Assembly (NCBI RefSeq): GCF_026684035.1
Contig: NZ_CP113361.1
Location: 248,001-312,000, forward strand
Length of the DNA stretch: 64,000 bases
Origin: Methanogenium organophilum
GTDB taxonomy: Archaea > Halobacteriota > Methanomicrobia > Methanomicrobiales > Methanomicrobiaceae
Reading direction: 5' to 3'
Both the position numbers and the translations under genes were made by a program. The notes under the pieces were generated by a model. It saw only the letters and a list, made by a program, of their open reading frames with translations, made no database searches and had not been told where the DNA came from. This document shows, piece after piece, positions 17,454 through 26,258 of this stretch; position 1 is the first letter of the stretch; the number at the start of each line of letters is the position of its first letter.

Positions 17454-17675
17454 TTAATTCGAGTAAAAAATACCATATCGCACGGAATCGTGTGGAATTC
17501 CGGTTTCCTTTTCCAAAGGACGGGTAACATCGTGAAAAAGAGCGGCAGGAATGAGGACCTGCATATCTACACCTTCTGCTTTTCCGATCTCTACGCAAAG
17601 GCTGGTGACACGGAGTGTGTGATCAAAACCATGTGATCCTGACTGTCTGAAGAAGGTATTAGCAACGACCAGCAT
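17454..17675 (-). pseudogene. Truncated HD-domain hydrolase
   Basis: 73 residues matching the start of an HD phosphohydrolase: RQSGSHGFDHTLRVTSLCVE, then LIPAALFHDVTRPLEKETG with the HD pair. Full members run about 200 residues and continue with a CHAEIGA-like motif; here the frame ends after GIPHDSVRYGIFYSN. It is probably a deletion remnant beside the AT-rich island. No remaining C-terminal part was found in 17380-17453. Confidence 0.6.
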
Positions 17676-17883
17676 CCACTCAGTCTCAGTGTTTTCCGTG
17701 TTTTGAGAAACGCTCAGCAGAAATATGGGTTTTGTTATATGCTGGCCCTATTGGCCAACCCACTCATAAGTATCGCTAAGCGGACTTTCGCAATCGCGAT
17801 AGCCAGTCTGGACTCTAACATTCCAGGTAGACTCGACCGGGAGGTATCTTTCAATGGTTTTTTGTCGGAGCCGTAGGAATCAA

Positions 17884-19356
17884 TCAGGGGGCCTCCGGAG
17901 ATGTGCCCGCCATCTCTATGTTTACTCTCACATCGTCTTTGCCCCGCATTGCCGAGACGATAACTGCCGGGATCGTAAGAATTGCTGATATAATAAAAAC
18001 AAACGCAATCCCATCGGTGAACAGAATCTGCGTATCCATTGGCATATTCATGCCACCCACGACAAACATGTTCATCATCGTATCCAGAGGAACGGTTGTG
18101 ATCAGCAGAGGCATAGCAATGGTCATTGATATTACCATGCCTGTATTTCCAAGGAATGCACGCATCGATGATGCAACTCCCCTGCGTTCGAAGGGAACGG
18201 ATGCCATGATCGCACTGGTATTCGGGGGCTGGAAAAGCCCGCTTCCAATTCCGTTTACCACCATCCAGGCCGCAAGAACCCAGTACGGCGTATCGTACTG
18301 CATCAGGGCAAGGCCGGCAAGCCCGACAAGAGAGATGATAAGCCCGATAGTGCTGATCAGCCGCGACCCATATTTATCGGAGAGAGATCCGCCTATTGGC
18401 CCGCCGACGATAAGTCCTATTGCCATTGGTGCAATGAGGATACTTGCCATAAGCGGATCATATCCTCTCAGACCCTGGAAGAAGAGGATCAAGAGAATCA
18501 TCACAGCACCACGGGCAATTGCATTTAAGAATACACTTGCCTGCCCAAAGGCAAAGATACGGATTTTGAACAGGGACAGGTCGATGAGCGGATGAGAGGA
18601 GGTAAGCTCCCACCTGATAAACGCAACTAGCGAAATAATCCCTACCGCAAGAACTGCCAGCATCAAAACCGACAGGGGACCAACGAGAACAGCGACTCCC
18701 AGATAGACGGTTAGTGCCACGAATGCAACCGCAAAGAGAAGCATCCCCACTAAATCAAAAGGCTCCACGCTGAATTCCTTTACTTCGCGAAGTCTGGTAT
18801 GGGCGATATATGCAACAGCGATTCCGATGGGCAGATTGATGAAAAAGTTCAGACGCCAGTCGATCAATGTCAGAACACCGCCAAGGATCGGGCCGACAAC
18901 AAAAGCGGCTGCCATTATAACAGAAAGGATGCCCATCGCCCTCCCAAGTTCATAATGAGGGAATGCATCGACAACAAGGAGCGTGCTGTTCGCGACAAGA
19001 ATCGCACCGCCAATCGCCTGAATAATACGGAATATGATGAGCTGGGTAATATCTGCTGCAACTCCACAAAGCAGAGATGCGATGGTGAAAGCAATAATCC
19101 CAAAGACATAGAGCTTTTTTCGTCCGTATATGTCGGCCAGACGTCCGCTTGCCGGTGCAAGAATGGTGAGGACCAGCATATAGGCGATTAGTGTCCACAT
19201 AACTCCGACGAGTGTGGTATTCAGATCCAGCATTAATGTTGGAAGTGCGATGATCAAAGTGGTTGAGTTCAGAACCCCGAGAAGGGAACCCAGCGATGCA
19301 ATTGCAAGTGCTATCCATTTATAGCGTTGATTATCTGTAGTTGTTTCAGTCAACAT
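17884..19356 (-). CDS. MFS multidrug transporter, DHA2 (14-TM) family
   Basis: Membrane protein of about 490 residues with 14 predicted helices. MFS motif A is GRLADIYGRKK, and the opening LGVLNSTTLIIALPTL is typical of the EmrB/QacA drug:H+ antiporter group. ATG 19356 is chosen because AAGGAAGG lies just upstream; an upstream ATG at 19413 would add 19 poorly conserved residues. The MarR gene lies upstream on the same strand, so the pair forms a regulator-efflux operon controlled from the promoter beyond 19885. The exported compound is unknown. Confidence 0.9.
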   Translation of the reverse strand: MLTETTTDNQRYKWIALAIASLGSLLGVLNSTTLIIALPTLMLDLNTTLVGVMWTLIAYMLVLTILAPASGRLADIYGRKKLYVFGIIAFTIASLLCGVAADITQLIIFRIIQAIGGAILVANSTLLVVDAFPHYELGRAMGILSVIMAAAFVVGPILGGVLTLIDWRLNFFINLPIGIAVAYIAHTRLREVKEFSVEPFDLVGMLLFAVAFVALTVYLGVAVLVGPLSVLMLAVLAVGIISLVAFIRWELTSSHPLIDLSLFKIRIFAFGQASVFLNAIARGAVMILLILFFQGLRGYDPLMASILIAPMAIGLIVGGPIGGSLSDKYGSRLISTIGLIISLVGLAGLALMQYDTPYWVLAAWMVVNGIGSGLFQPPNTSAIMASVPFERRGVASSMRAFLGNTGMVISMTIAMPLLITTVPLDTMMNMFVVGGMNMPMDTQILFTDGIAFVFIISAILTIPAVIVSAMRGKDDVRVNIEMAGTSPEAP

Positions 19357-19423
19357 ATCCTTCCTTTCGTTTTTATTGAAGTATTCATGGTACGGCAAAA
19401 GGTGAGAACGCAAAAACTCTTTC

Positions 19424-19885
19424 TCAACATTCCCAGGCTGATTCTTCAGATATATCAGAGAGTACCTGGTCCGTGTTTGCGATTATCCGGTTCAAAAGAC
19501 TGAGGGTCATCTCCTGCTCCTCATCGGTAAAACCCTTCAAAAGGGATTTGTTAAGGGAGGTGAGAACCTCAATAATATCCCGTTTCATCGCGGCACCATC
19601 ATCAGTGAGACTGAGTAGTAAAACCCGGTGGTCTTCCGGGTCACTGCGCCGCCGGACATATCCTCCCTCATTGAGTTTTTTTATCACCCTCGTGCCTATT
19701 GCCTTATCTACGCCAATTTTGGATACCAGTTCATCCTGTCGTATTTCAGCATCCTGTGTGAGATAGATGAAGGCTGCCACCTGGCCCGGAATGATGGGGT
19801 GGGGCAAAATTTTTTTAAGGATTTTTTGATTGGACCAGTAAAGGATTCCAAGCTTATTTGTTATGCGTTCGCGTTCCATTTGCAT
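19424..19885 (-). CDS. MarR family regulator of the adjacent efflux pump
   Basis: Protein of 153 residues with a winged helix: IRQDELVSKIGVDKAIGTRVIKKLNEGG is the recognition region and RRSDPEDHRVLLLSLTDDG the wing, both diagnostic of MarR. It likely represses itself and the DHA2 pump 68 nt downstream, with release by a small toxic compound. A near-perfect palindrome (19888-19903) immediately before the start is the probable operator. ATG 19879 is an alternative start. Confidence 0.9.
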   Translation of the reverse strand: MQMERERITNKLGILYWSNQKILKKILPHPIIPGQVAAFIYLTQDAEIRQDELVSKIGVDKAIGTRVIKKLNEGGYVRRRSDPEDHRVLLLSLTDDGAAMKRDIIEVLTSLNKSLLKGFTDEEQEMTLSLLNRIIANTDQVLSDISEESAWEC

Positions 19886-19887
19886 TT

Positions 19888-19903
19888 AGTTGATATGTCA
19901 ACT
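19888..19903. promoter_or_regulatory. Candidate MarR operator
   Basis: AGTTGATATGTCAACT is symmetrical at 14 of 16 positions and lies directly before the MarR start. On the minus strand an AT-rich TATA-like TTAAATAATC sits just upstream, so binding would cover the transcription start. Confidence 0.6.
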
Positions 19904-20160
19904 GATTATTTAATACTATATTATCGTGCAGATCCTGGGAGGGTAATGATCATCAGAACCGGCTCCAATTCCTGTATAGAAGAAATAAATCAAAAATCTA
20001 AGAATAAAAAAAGTGTGTAATATTTGCTGAACTGGCAGATGTTGAGTCTTGAGAATTGACTATTTGAAATGGACACCCATCCATGGTAAAAATATGATAT
20101 ATTCATTTGAGTGACAAACCAGCTAATTATATGGGCAATATATTTCGGAATAAATTTGAG

Positions 20161-20716
20161 ATGGAAGAACAGCTCTCCTGCAGGCGGCCCTGATACTCTT
20201 TACAGAAAGAGGGTTCCATGGAACATCCACCGCCCAAATATCAAAAGAAGCAGATGTGGCCAAGGTACGTTATTCAATTATTTCCCTACGAAAGAGGATC
20301 TTATTAATGCCCTGTTGTTTGAGGTGAGGGGAAAATTAAGTCGCAGCATGGGGAAAGATCTCCAGACACAGAGCACCTTTCATGATAAGCTTAAGAAAAT
20401 CTGGTATAATATGACCGAATGGGGACTCAACAACCCGGATGATTTTCTTTTTGCCGGACAATTCTGTTCCTCTCCGTATATTACGAGCTATACACGTGAA
20501 GAAGTATCAAAAGAGTATGTATTCCTTTATGATCTTGTGCAAGAAGGAATAACAAATGGCGACATCAGGGACAATTCCATAATGCTGGTCACAGCAATGC
20601 TTTATCAGTCTCACAGGACGGTAGTAAACCTGATTCTGGAATCAAAACCGCAGAACATAGATGAGATCATTGAGGATGGTTTTCAGATTATCTGGGGTGG
20701 ACTAGCCAAAAATTAA
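20161..20716 (+). pseudogene. Frameshifted TetR gene, cassette 2
   Basis: Near-copy of the TetR gene at 6787. The HTH region LLQAALILFTERGFHGTSTAQIS is readable in one frame up to VAK near 20263. A single base is then missing (GCCAAGGTACG against GCCACAGGTACG in copy 1). From GTLFNYFPTKEDLI to the stop the sequence continues in another frame and is very similar to copy 1. The extreme N-terminus also has deletions. No functional DNA-binding domain can be made without recoding. The upstream operator has decayed, whereas the operators of the following genes are intact. Confidence 0.8.
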
Positions 20717-20738
20717 TATAATTTTAACACCAAACTGA

Positions 20739-20754
20739 GTGAGCGGTCAGTCAC
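20739..20754. promoter_or_regulatory. TetR-type operator before the second cupin gene
   Basis: GTGAGCGGTCAGTCAC differs by one base from the site at 7385-7400 and has the same position relative to the cupin gene. Confidence 0.55.
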
Positions 20755-20799
20755 TGGAGAGTGATTGAATGATACCTTCAAAAAAGGAGGAAACTGAAA

Positions 20800-21222
20800 A
20801 TGGATAAATCAGATTTACGTGAAAGCACAATCTTTCCAAAAGGAGAAGAGCTTCCGGCAATGTTCAGCGAATATTTTTCAGGCAAAGTATGGCTTAACAT
20901 GCTGGTTGGAAGGGACAATGAATTTAATTGTCCTATCGGCAATGTGACATTCGAACCCGGATGCATAAATAACTGGCATAGGCACCCCGGAGGTCAGATA
21001 CTGCTCGTCACAGGCGGACGCGGTTATTACCAGGAAGAAGGAAAGCCTGCACGGGAACTTAAAACAGGTGATGTAGTGCTAATCTCTTCAAATGTAAAAC
21101 ACTGGCATGGTGCAGCACATGACAGCTGGTTCGTCCATCTTTCCGTAGAGACAAACATTGACGCAGGTCCTGCTGAATGGCTGGAACCGGTGGCTGAAGA
21201 GGAATATCTCGCTTTAAAATAG
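20800..21222 (+). CDS. Small cupin-domain protein, cassette 2
   Basis: 140-residue cupin almost identical to the one at 7446, including the WHRHPGGQ metal motif and the KHWHGAAHDS second motif. Differences cluster at VVLISSNVK and in the last residues. The sequence up to the start (AAAAAAGGAGGAAACTGAAA) is also the same. The high DNA identity indicates recent duplication or gene conversion between the cassettes. It would be controlled in trans by the intact TetR. Confidence 0.88.
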   Translation: MDKSDLRESTIFPKGEELPAMFSEYFSGKVWLNMLVGRDNEFNCPIGNVTFEPGCINNWHRHPGGQILLVTGGRGYYQEEGKPARELKTGDVVLISSNVKHWHGAAHDSWFVHLSVETNIDAGPAEWLEPVAEEEYLALK

Positions 21223-21294
21223 ACAATAGATAATGGTACAGAAACGTGAACAAGTGTCGGAGATGAACAGCTGAAAATTATTTTTAGCCCAGTG

Positions 21295-21360
21295 GTGAGT
21301 GATTAGTCAATCATAACACATATATGTAGGAAGCGACATATAAGATTGACTAGTCAGTCA
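21295..21360. promoter_or_regulatory. Hydrolase promoter with two flanking TetR-type operators, cassette 2
   Basis: Operators GTGAGTGATTAGTCAATCAT (21295-21314) and ATTGACTAGTCAGTCA (21345-21360) flank TATA-like ACATATATG and ACATATAAG elements. Their centres are about 48 bp apart, as in cassette 1. Conservation of both sites despite loss of the local TetR gene argues that they are still used. Confidence 0.72.
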
Positions 21361-21402
21361 CCAAACATGATATTAAAATACGTCTCATGTATTGGAGGAA
21401 AA

Positions 21403-22386
21403 ATGTCAGAAATTACCGAAAACAAAAGAGAAGCCAGCGAAAAAACCTTTGAACTCAGTAAAAAGGTAACGGTAGAAAGCGTATCCTACAAGAACAAATA
21501 CGGAATTACCGTTGCAGCGGATATGTACCTGTCAAAGGATATTGACACGTCGAAGCAGTATCCGGCACTTATTATCGGAACACCATATGGTGGGGTAAAA
21601 GAGCAGGGCGCCGGCATTTACGCACAGAATATGGCCGAACGTGGATTCGTTGCCATTGCGTTCGACGAATCATATAACGGAGAAAGCAGTGGAGAACCTA
21701 GACAGATCTCTTCTCCGGATCTGTTCGTTGAAGACTTCAGTGCAGGAGTAGATTTCCTTGGAACAAGAGACTTTGTAGACAGAGATAAGATCGGAGCTAT
21801 CGGCATCTGTGGAAGCGGAGCGTTTTCAATCACTGCAGCACAGGTTGACCCGCGTATCAAAGCAGTAGCAACTGCAAGCATGTATGATATGAGCAGGATG
21901 CTACGAAAGGGATGGGAAGACACGATGACTGATGAACAGCGTGCCCAGGCGTTGGTTCAGCTTGGCGAGCAGAGATGGAAAGACTTTGAAAATGGCAGTC
22001 CATTACTGCCTGACGGATTCCCCGGTGAACCGGCTGACTCAATTCCGGAAGGATTAGACCCGATTACCAGTGAATTCTTTGAATATTATGCAATGAAGCG
22101 TGGACATCATCCGAATGCAGGAGCAGCATTCACTGTGACAAGCACTATGTCATTTATGAATTTCCCGTTGATGAACTATATTGAGACAATTTCACCACGG
22201 CCAATCCTGTTCATCATCGGTGAGAACGCTCACTCCAGGTATTTCAGTGAAGATGCCTATGAGATGGCTGCTGAGCCAAAAGAACTGGTAATCATTCCGG
22301 GAGCACGACACATTGATCTATACGACAGAACTGACATGATTCCGTTTGACAAACTCGAGTCGTTCTTTTCAAAAAATCTGGGGTGA
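21403..22386 (+). CDS. Alpha/beta hydrolase with Cys nucleophile elbow, cassette 2
   Basis: Protein of 327 residues, close copy of the hydrolase at 9008. It keeps IGICGSGAF with Cys as the likely nucleophile and GARHIDLYD with the His. The C-terminal loop is changed: the GGDNNY stretch is replaced by RTDM. ATG 21403 with GGAGG a few bases upstream is the start. The stop codon abuts the ATG of the lipoprotein fusion gene at 22387, so both are expressed together. Likely role: cytoplasmic hydrolysis of the same compound class as its exported paralogue. Confidence 0.86.
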   Translation: MSEITENKREASEKTFELSKKVTVESVSYKNKYGITVAADMYLSKDIDTSKQYPALIIGTPYGGVKEQGAGIYAQNMAERGFVAIAFDESYNGESSGEPRQISSPDLFVEDFSAGVDFLGTRDFVDRDKIGAIGICGSGAFSITAAQVDPRIKAVATASMYDMSRMLRKGWEDTMTDEQRAQALVQLGEQRWKDFENGSPLLPDGFPGEPADSIPEGLDPITSEFFEYYAMKRGHHPNAGAAFTVTSTMSFMNFPLMNYIETISPRPILFIIGENAHSRYFSEDAYEMAAEPKELVIIPGARHIDLYDRTDMIPFDKLESFFSKNLG

Positions 22387-23970
22387 ATGATGAGAATTAA
22401 TACCTCTAAATTATTACCCGTTTTTGGTCTGATATTAGGCCTGCTCTTACTTACAACATCAATTGCCGGATGTACTAGTCCGGTGCAAAATGAAACTGAA
22501 CCAATAGGTGTAGATACTGCGTCCGTAAAATCTGATGAAAATACTGTCGAAGCAAAAACCGAACCCGTTTTTGAGAAAGGGATGTTAGCAGAAGGTCCTT
22601 TGGGCCAGATGTTCCAGGGAGATGTCTGGGTAAAGATGCTCGGCTCAGGTGACGGATATAATTCCTATGACGTGATATTCTCAGAAGGAGCCAGAACGCA
22701 CTGGCATTCGCATACAGAGATACAGCTGCTGTACATTCTTAGTGGAGAAGGCTGGTATCAGGAAGAAGGAAAGCCCGCACAACTCTTAAGAGTTGGAGAT
22801 TCTGTGGAGATCCCTGCAAACGTTACGCACTGGCATGGAGCAACTGCTGATAGTTCTTTTGAACATCTGGGAGTTACTATGAATCCCGAATCAGAACAGA
22901 CTGAACGGTTTGATCCTGTAAGCGATGAAGAATACGCTAATCTTGCCGCAAATGCACAGGAAAATGTCTATCCAAGTCCGGAAATAGTAATGCCTGATCC
23001 TGGTTATGTGGATCCTGAAACTCTCACCTTCGAGCTCAGTGATGATGTCACTGTCCAAAAAGTGACCTACAAAAACAGATTTGGCATAGAGCTTGCAGGC
23101 CATCTGTATTATGCAAAAGATCTGGATCTGTCTGAGAAGCACCCGGCAATCGTTATAGGACCTCCATATGGCGGAGTAAAAGAACAGGGGCCGGGAATCT
23201 ACGCACAGGATATGGCCAGAAGAGGATTTGTTGCTTTAGCGTTTGATCCTTCATACAACGGAGAGAGCGGAGGAGAACCCAGACACACCGCATCTCCGGA
23301 GATATTTGTCGAAGACTTCAGTGCCGGAGTAGATTTCCTTGGAACACGGGACTTTGTAGACAGGGAAAAAATCGGAGCTATCGGCATCTGTGGAAGTGGA
23401 GGATTCGCCATTACTGCAACAGAAGTCGATCCGAGAATCAAGGCAGTAGCAACTGCAAGCATGTATGATATAAGCAGCATGACAAGGGACGGATTCGGCT
23501 ACACCATGACCGACGAACAGCGTGCTGCAACCCTTGAGAGTGTAGCAGAAGGAAGATACGAGACCTTTGAGAGCGGATACGCACGTCAGCCCGAGACTCC
23601 AAGAGCACCGGCAGATTCTGTTCCGGAAGGCCTTAACCCTGTAATGAGTGAGTTCTTCGAGTATTACAGTATGGAGAGGGGATTCCATCCGAATGCATTG
23701 CCCGGCTTTACCGCATCCAGCACTATGGGATTCATGAACTTCCCAATGATGAATTACATCGACACCATATCACCACGTCCGATACTGTTCATCATGGGAG
23801 AGAATGCACACTCCAGGTACTACACCGAGGAAGCTTACGAGAAGGCTGCTGAGCCAAAAGAACTGGTAATTGTTCCGGGAGCACGGCATATTGATCTGTA
23901 CGACGGCGGAGACAACAATTATATCCCCTTCGATAAGCTGGAAGAATTTTTTAACCAATATTTGGAATAA
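22387..23970 (+). CDS. Exported lipoprotein: cupin fused to Cys-type alpha/beta hydrolase
   Basis: Protein of 527 residues in three parts. A signal segment (LLPVFGLILGLLLLTTSIAGC) ends in a lipobox Cys, placing the protein outside the membrane. Residues about 55-185 form a cupin with THWHSHTEIQLLYILSGEGW and HWHGA metal motifs. Residues about 205-527 form an alpha/beta hydrolase with GICGSGGF (Cys335) and GARHIDLYDGG. Each half matches the free cupin and hydrolase of the cassettes. The fusion shows that the two activities belong together. It begins directly at the stop of the cytoplasmic hydrolase gene. Function is unknown. Confidence 0.88.
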   Translation: MMRINTSKLLPVFGLILGLLLLTTSIAGCTSPVQNETEPIGVDTASVKSDENTVEAKTEPVFEKGMLAEGPLGQMFQGDVWVKMLGSGDGYNSYDVIFSEGARTHWHSHTEIQLLYILSGEGWYQEEGKPAQLLRVGDSVEIPANVTHWHGATADSSFEHLGVTMNPESEQTERFDPVSDEEYANLAANAQENVYPSPEIVMPDPGYVDPETLTFELSDDVTVQKVTYKNRFGIELAGHLYYAKDLDLSEKHPAIVIGPPYGGVKEQGPGIYAQDMARRGFVALAFDPSYNGESGGEPRHTASPEIFVEDFSAGVDFLGTRDFVDREKIGAIGICGSGGFAITATEVDPRIKAVATASMYDISSMTRDGFGYTMTDEQRAATLESVAEGRYETFESGYARQPETPRAPADSVPEGLNPVMSEFFEYYSMERGFHPNALPGFTASSTMGFMNFPMMNYIDTISPRPILFIMGENAHSRYYTEEAYEKAAEPKELVIVPGARHIDLYDGGDNNYIPFDKLEEFFNQYLE

Positions 23971-23984
23971 AACTGGTATCAGAC

Positions 23985-25037
23985 ATGGGTCAAAACACCA
24001 ATGACAATTTAAACAGAAGGAAAAATAAGGGGGAAATTCCCATTGCTAACACCACATCCCCTGAATGTGTTGACCACAAAGAGAAAATTACTGAATATAA
24101 TGGCTTAAACCTGGATGGAGAGCGTGCCTTATATGGTATACAGAATGCAACAATCAGCAATTGTATATTTGATGGCCCCCGTGATGGAGAATCCGCTTTA
24201 AAAGAAAGTCAAGACATATACGTTTCAGATTGTGATTTCAGGCTTCGTTATCCATTTTGGCATGTCAAAAACGCCCAAATGGAAAATAGTCGTATGACAG
24301 AAACATGCCGTGCCGCATTATGGTATTGTAAACACATGACAATAAAAAATTGTCATATGGGCGGCATTAAAGCAGTACGGGAATGTGAAGACGTCAATAT
24401 TGAAGACTGTACTATTCAGTCATCCGAATTTGGATGGTTCTCAAACAAAATAATGGTAAAAAATACGGAGCTCGAGTCTGAATATCCATTCTTACAGAGC
24501 TCCGACATTTTGCTAGATAACTTTGTATTGAATGGTAAATACTCATTTCAGTATGTAGAAAATGTTGAAATCAGGAATTCCCGTCTGGATACAAAAGATG
24601 CGTTCTGGCACAGCAAAAATGTCACAGTATCTGACAGTATTGTAAAAGGCGAATACCTGGGATGGTACTCGGAAAATCTCAAACTTGTCGGCTGTAAAAT
24701 AATCGGAACCCAGCCGCTCTGTTATGCAAAAGGGCTGATTTTGGAGGATTGTGAAATGATCGATTGTGATCTTGCATTTGAATACAGCGATGTGCATGCT
24801 ACAATTACCGGTCCGATTACCAGTGTAAAAAATCCATGCAGCGGACATATCAGTGCAGATTCGATCGGAGAGGTAATACTGGATGAAAATCAGTCATCTG
24901 ATGCTTCATGTGTTATCGAAGTCAGGATGGACGGGCACACCTCCTCTGAGGAACAGCCCCTGACTTTTGCGGATGGATGTGGCAGGATGCAGTGCGAGGG
25001 TGACCATATCTCAGAGATCTGCCAGTGTGATAAATAA
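23985..25037 (+). CDS. DUF3737-like right-handed beta-helix protein
   Basis: Protein of 350 residues. From about residue 35 on it is built of short beta-strand rungs with recurring N-S/D-x-F-D and W-(H/Y)-(S/V)-K-N units (ISNCIFDGPRDGESALKE, SDCDFRLRYPFWHVKN, AFWHSKNVTVSDSIV). This is the pectate-lyase-like helix of the DUF3737 family. About 60 C-terminal residues beyond the helix are Cys-containing and unassigned. There is no signal peptide. Family members occur next to COG1073 hydrolases and cyclophilin-like genes in anaerobic bacteria, as here. No catalytic residues are established. The start lacks a good ribosome site. Confidence 0.78.
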   Translation: MGQNTNDNLNRRKNKGEIPIANTTSPECVDHKEKITEYNGLNLDGERALYGIQNATISNCIFDGPRDGESALKESQDIYVSDCDFRLRYPFWHVKNAQMENSRMTETCRAALWYCKHMTIKNCHMGGIKAVRECEDVNIEDCTIQSSEFGWFSNKIMVKNTELESEYPFLQSSDILLDNFVLNGKYSFQYVENVEIRNSRLDTKDAFWHSKNVTVSDSIVKGEYLGWYSENLKLVGCKIIGTQPLCYAKGLILEDCEMIDCDLAFEYSDVHATITGPITSVKNPCSGHISADSIGEVILDENQSSDASCVIEVRMDGHTSSEEQPLTFADGCGRMQCEGDHISEICQCDK

Positions 25038-25082
25038 TAACAATGTGCACGTGCAAGAAGCATAAAAAACGGGGCCTCTTCA

Positions 25083-25991
25083 ATGAAAATTATCCCTGAT
25101 TCTGATGGAACCAAATGGATGTTGATTTGTTTTGGAATACTGCTGCTGGCAATTTCAGGCACAGGATGTACTGAACAAGACAACATGGATCACATAAATA
25201 CCATTGTTCAATCGGATGTACATCCATCCGAACAGACTGTTACAGCAGAGCAGGGGCAAAATCCGGCTTTATCGGATATGAGTGTTAAGATCACTTCACA
25301 GGGACATATAGCAACATTCCGGCTATATGATACAATTGCTGCCAAAGAACTGTATGAACAACTGCCACTGGAACTGGATCTAACGAATTTCCAGGATGCA
25401 CAGTGGATGTTCTACCCGCCAAAGAGACTGAATGTCACTGCACAGGAGGCGTATCATGACGGTAAAAAGGGCGAACTCAGCTACTATGAGCCATGGGGTG
25501 ATGTGTTCATGCTCTATGAGGATTTCTATGCCGGTGACGAGATGCATCCTTTAGGTATATGCATCTCGGGAATTGATGAGATTGCCAATATGTCGGGCAG
25601 CGTGCAGATCGAAAAAAATGACCTTGGTCCGGAAGAGGAGGATGAAAAAATGCAAATCAGTGTTCAGGCAAATGAAGAAACGACTATATTTGAGCTCAAT
25701 CGCGGGAACGCTGCAAAAGAACTCTATGAACAGTTGCCCATAACGGTCGATGTTGAAGATTTCGGCAGTAATGAAAAGATATTTTATCCACCCAAAAAGC
25801 TCGATACAACGAACACACCTATGGCAAATGCAAAAGACGGAACACTTGCATATTATGCCCCATGGGGAGATGTGGTAATGTTTTATGCTAATTTTGGCTC
25901 TGCAGACGGTTTGTACGAGTTGGGCAATGTCGTATCAGGCGGTGAGCATATCAAAAATATGTCAGGCACAATACTGGTTGAGAAACGGTAA
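25083..25991 (+). CDS. Lipoprotein with two cyclophilin-like domains
   Basis: Protein of 302 residues. A signal helix ends at LLAISGTGC, a lipobox. Two similar domains follow (about 58-175 and 188-302), each with a helix KELYEQLP, a loop FYPPK(R/K)L, LSYYEPWGDV or LAYYAPWGDVVMFY, and a final NMSGS/T strand. This is the small cyclophilin-like fold, duplicated. The cytoplasmic single-domain relative is the gene at 8498. Exported location alongside the cupin-hydrolase lipoprotein suggests joint action at the cell surface. No peptidyl-prolyl isomerase activity should be assumed. Confidence 0.8.
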   Translation: MKIIPDSDGTKWMLICFGILLLAISGTGCTEQDNMDHINTIVQSDVHPSEQTVTAEQGQNPALSDMSVKITSQGHIATFRLYDTIAAKELYEQLPLELDLTNFQDAQWMFYPPKRLNVTAQEAYHDGKKGELSYYEPWGDVFMLYEDFYAGDEMHPLGICISGIDEIANMSGSVQIEKNDLGPEEEDEKMQISVQANEETTIFELNRGNAAKELYEQLPITVDVEDFGSNEKIFYPPKKLDTTNTPMANAKDGTLAYYAPWGDVVMFYANFGSADGLYELGNVVSGGEHIKNMSGTILVEKR

Positions 25992-26258
25992 ATAAAACCA
26001 GAATTTTTTTCAAAATAGAAACAGCCACCCGACAGGGCAATTTTAGTGACTACAAACGAATGTACAGGTTTTAATGAAGACGCAAAGAAAATTCGCGTAG
26101 CTGTTTTTCCGCATTCCAGCAACATACGTGGGAGTACAAGTCAGAAAAATGAAAAAGTGTTCAGGAAATCTCGTTGATATTCGGGCCACTAAATTCATGG
26201 TTCTATGGCAAAATAAGGTTAGAATTCGTAATAAAAACAATACCACCGGATAGAATAA

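Noticed and set aside
24100-24800. Repetitive pattern in the DUF3737-like gene as a DNA repeat or CRISPR
   Set aside because: The repetition is at the protein level only (beta-helix rungs); the DNA has no regular repeat-spacer structure. No CRISPR array was seen anywhere in the window.
26043-26246. Minus-strand frame between the cyclophilin-like lipoprotein and the MFS gene
   Set aside because: Unusual composition rich in Phe and Cys and no start context; probably noncoding.
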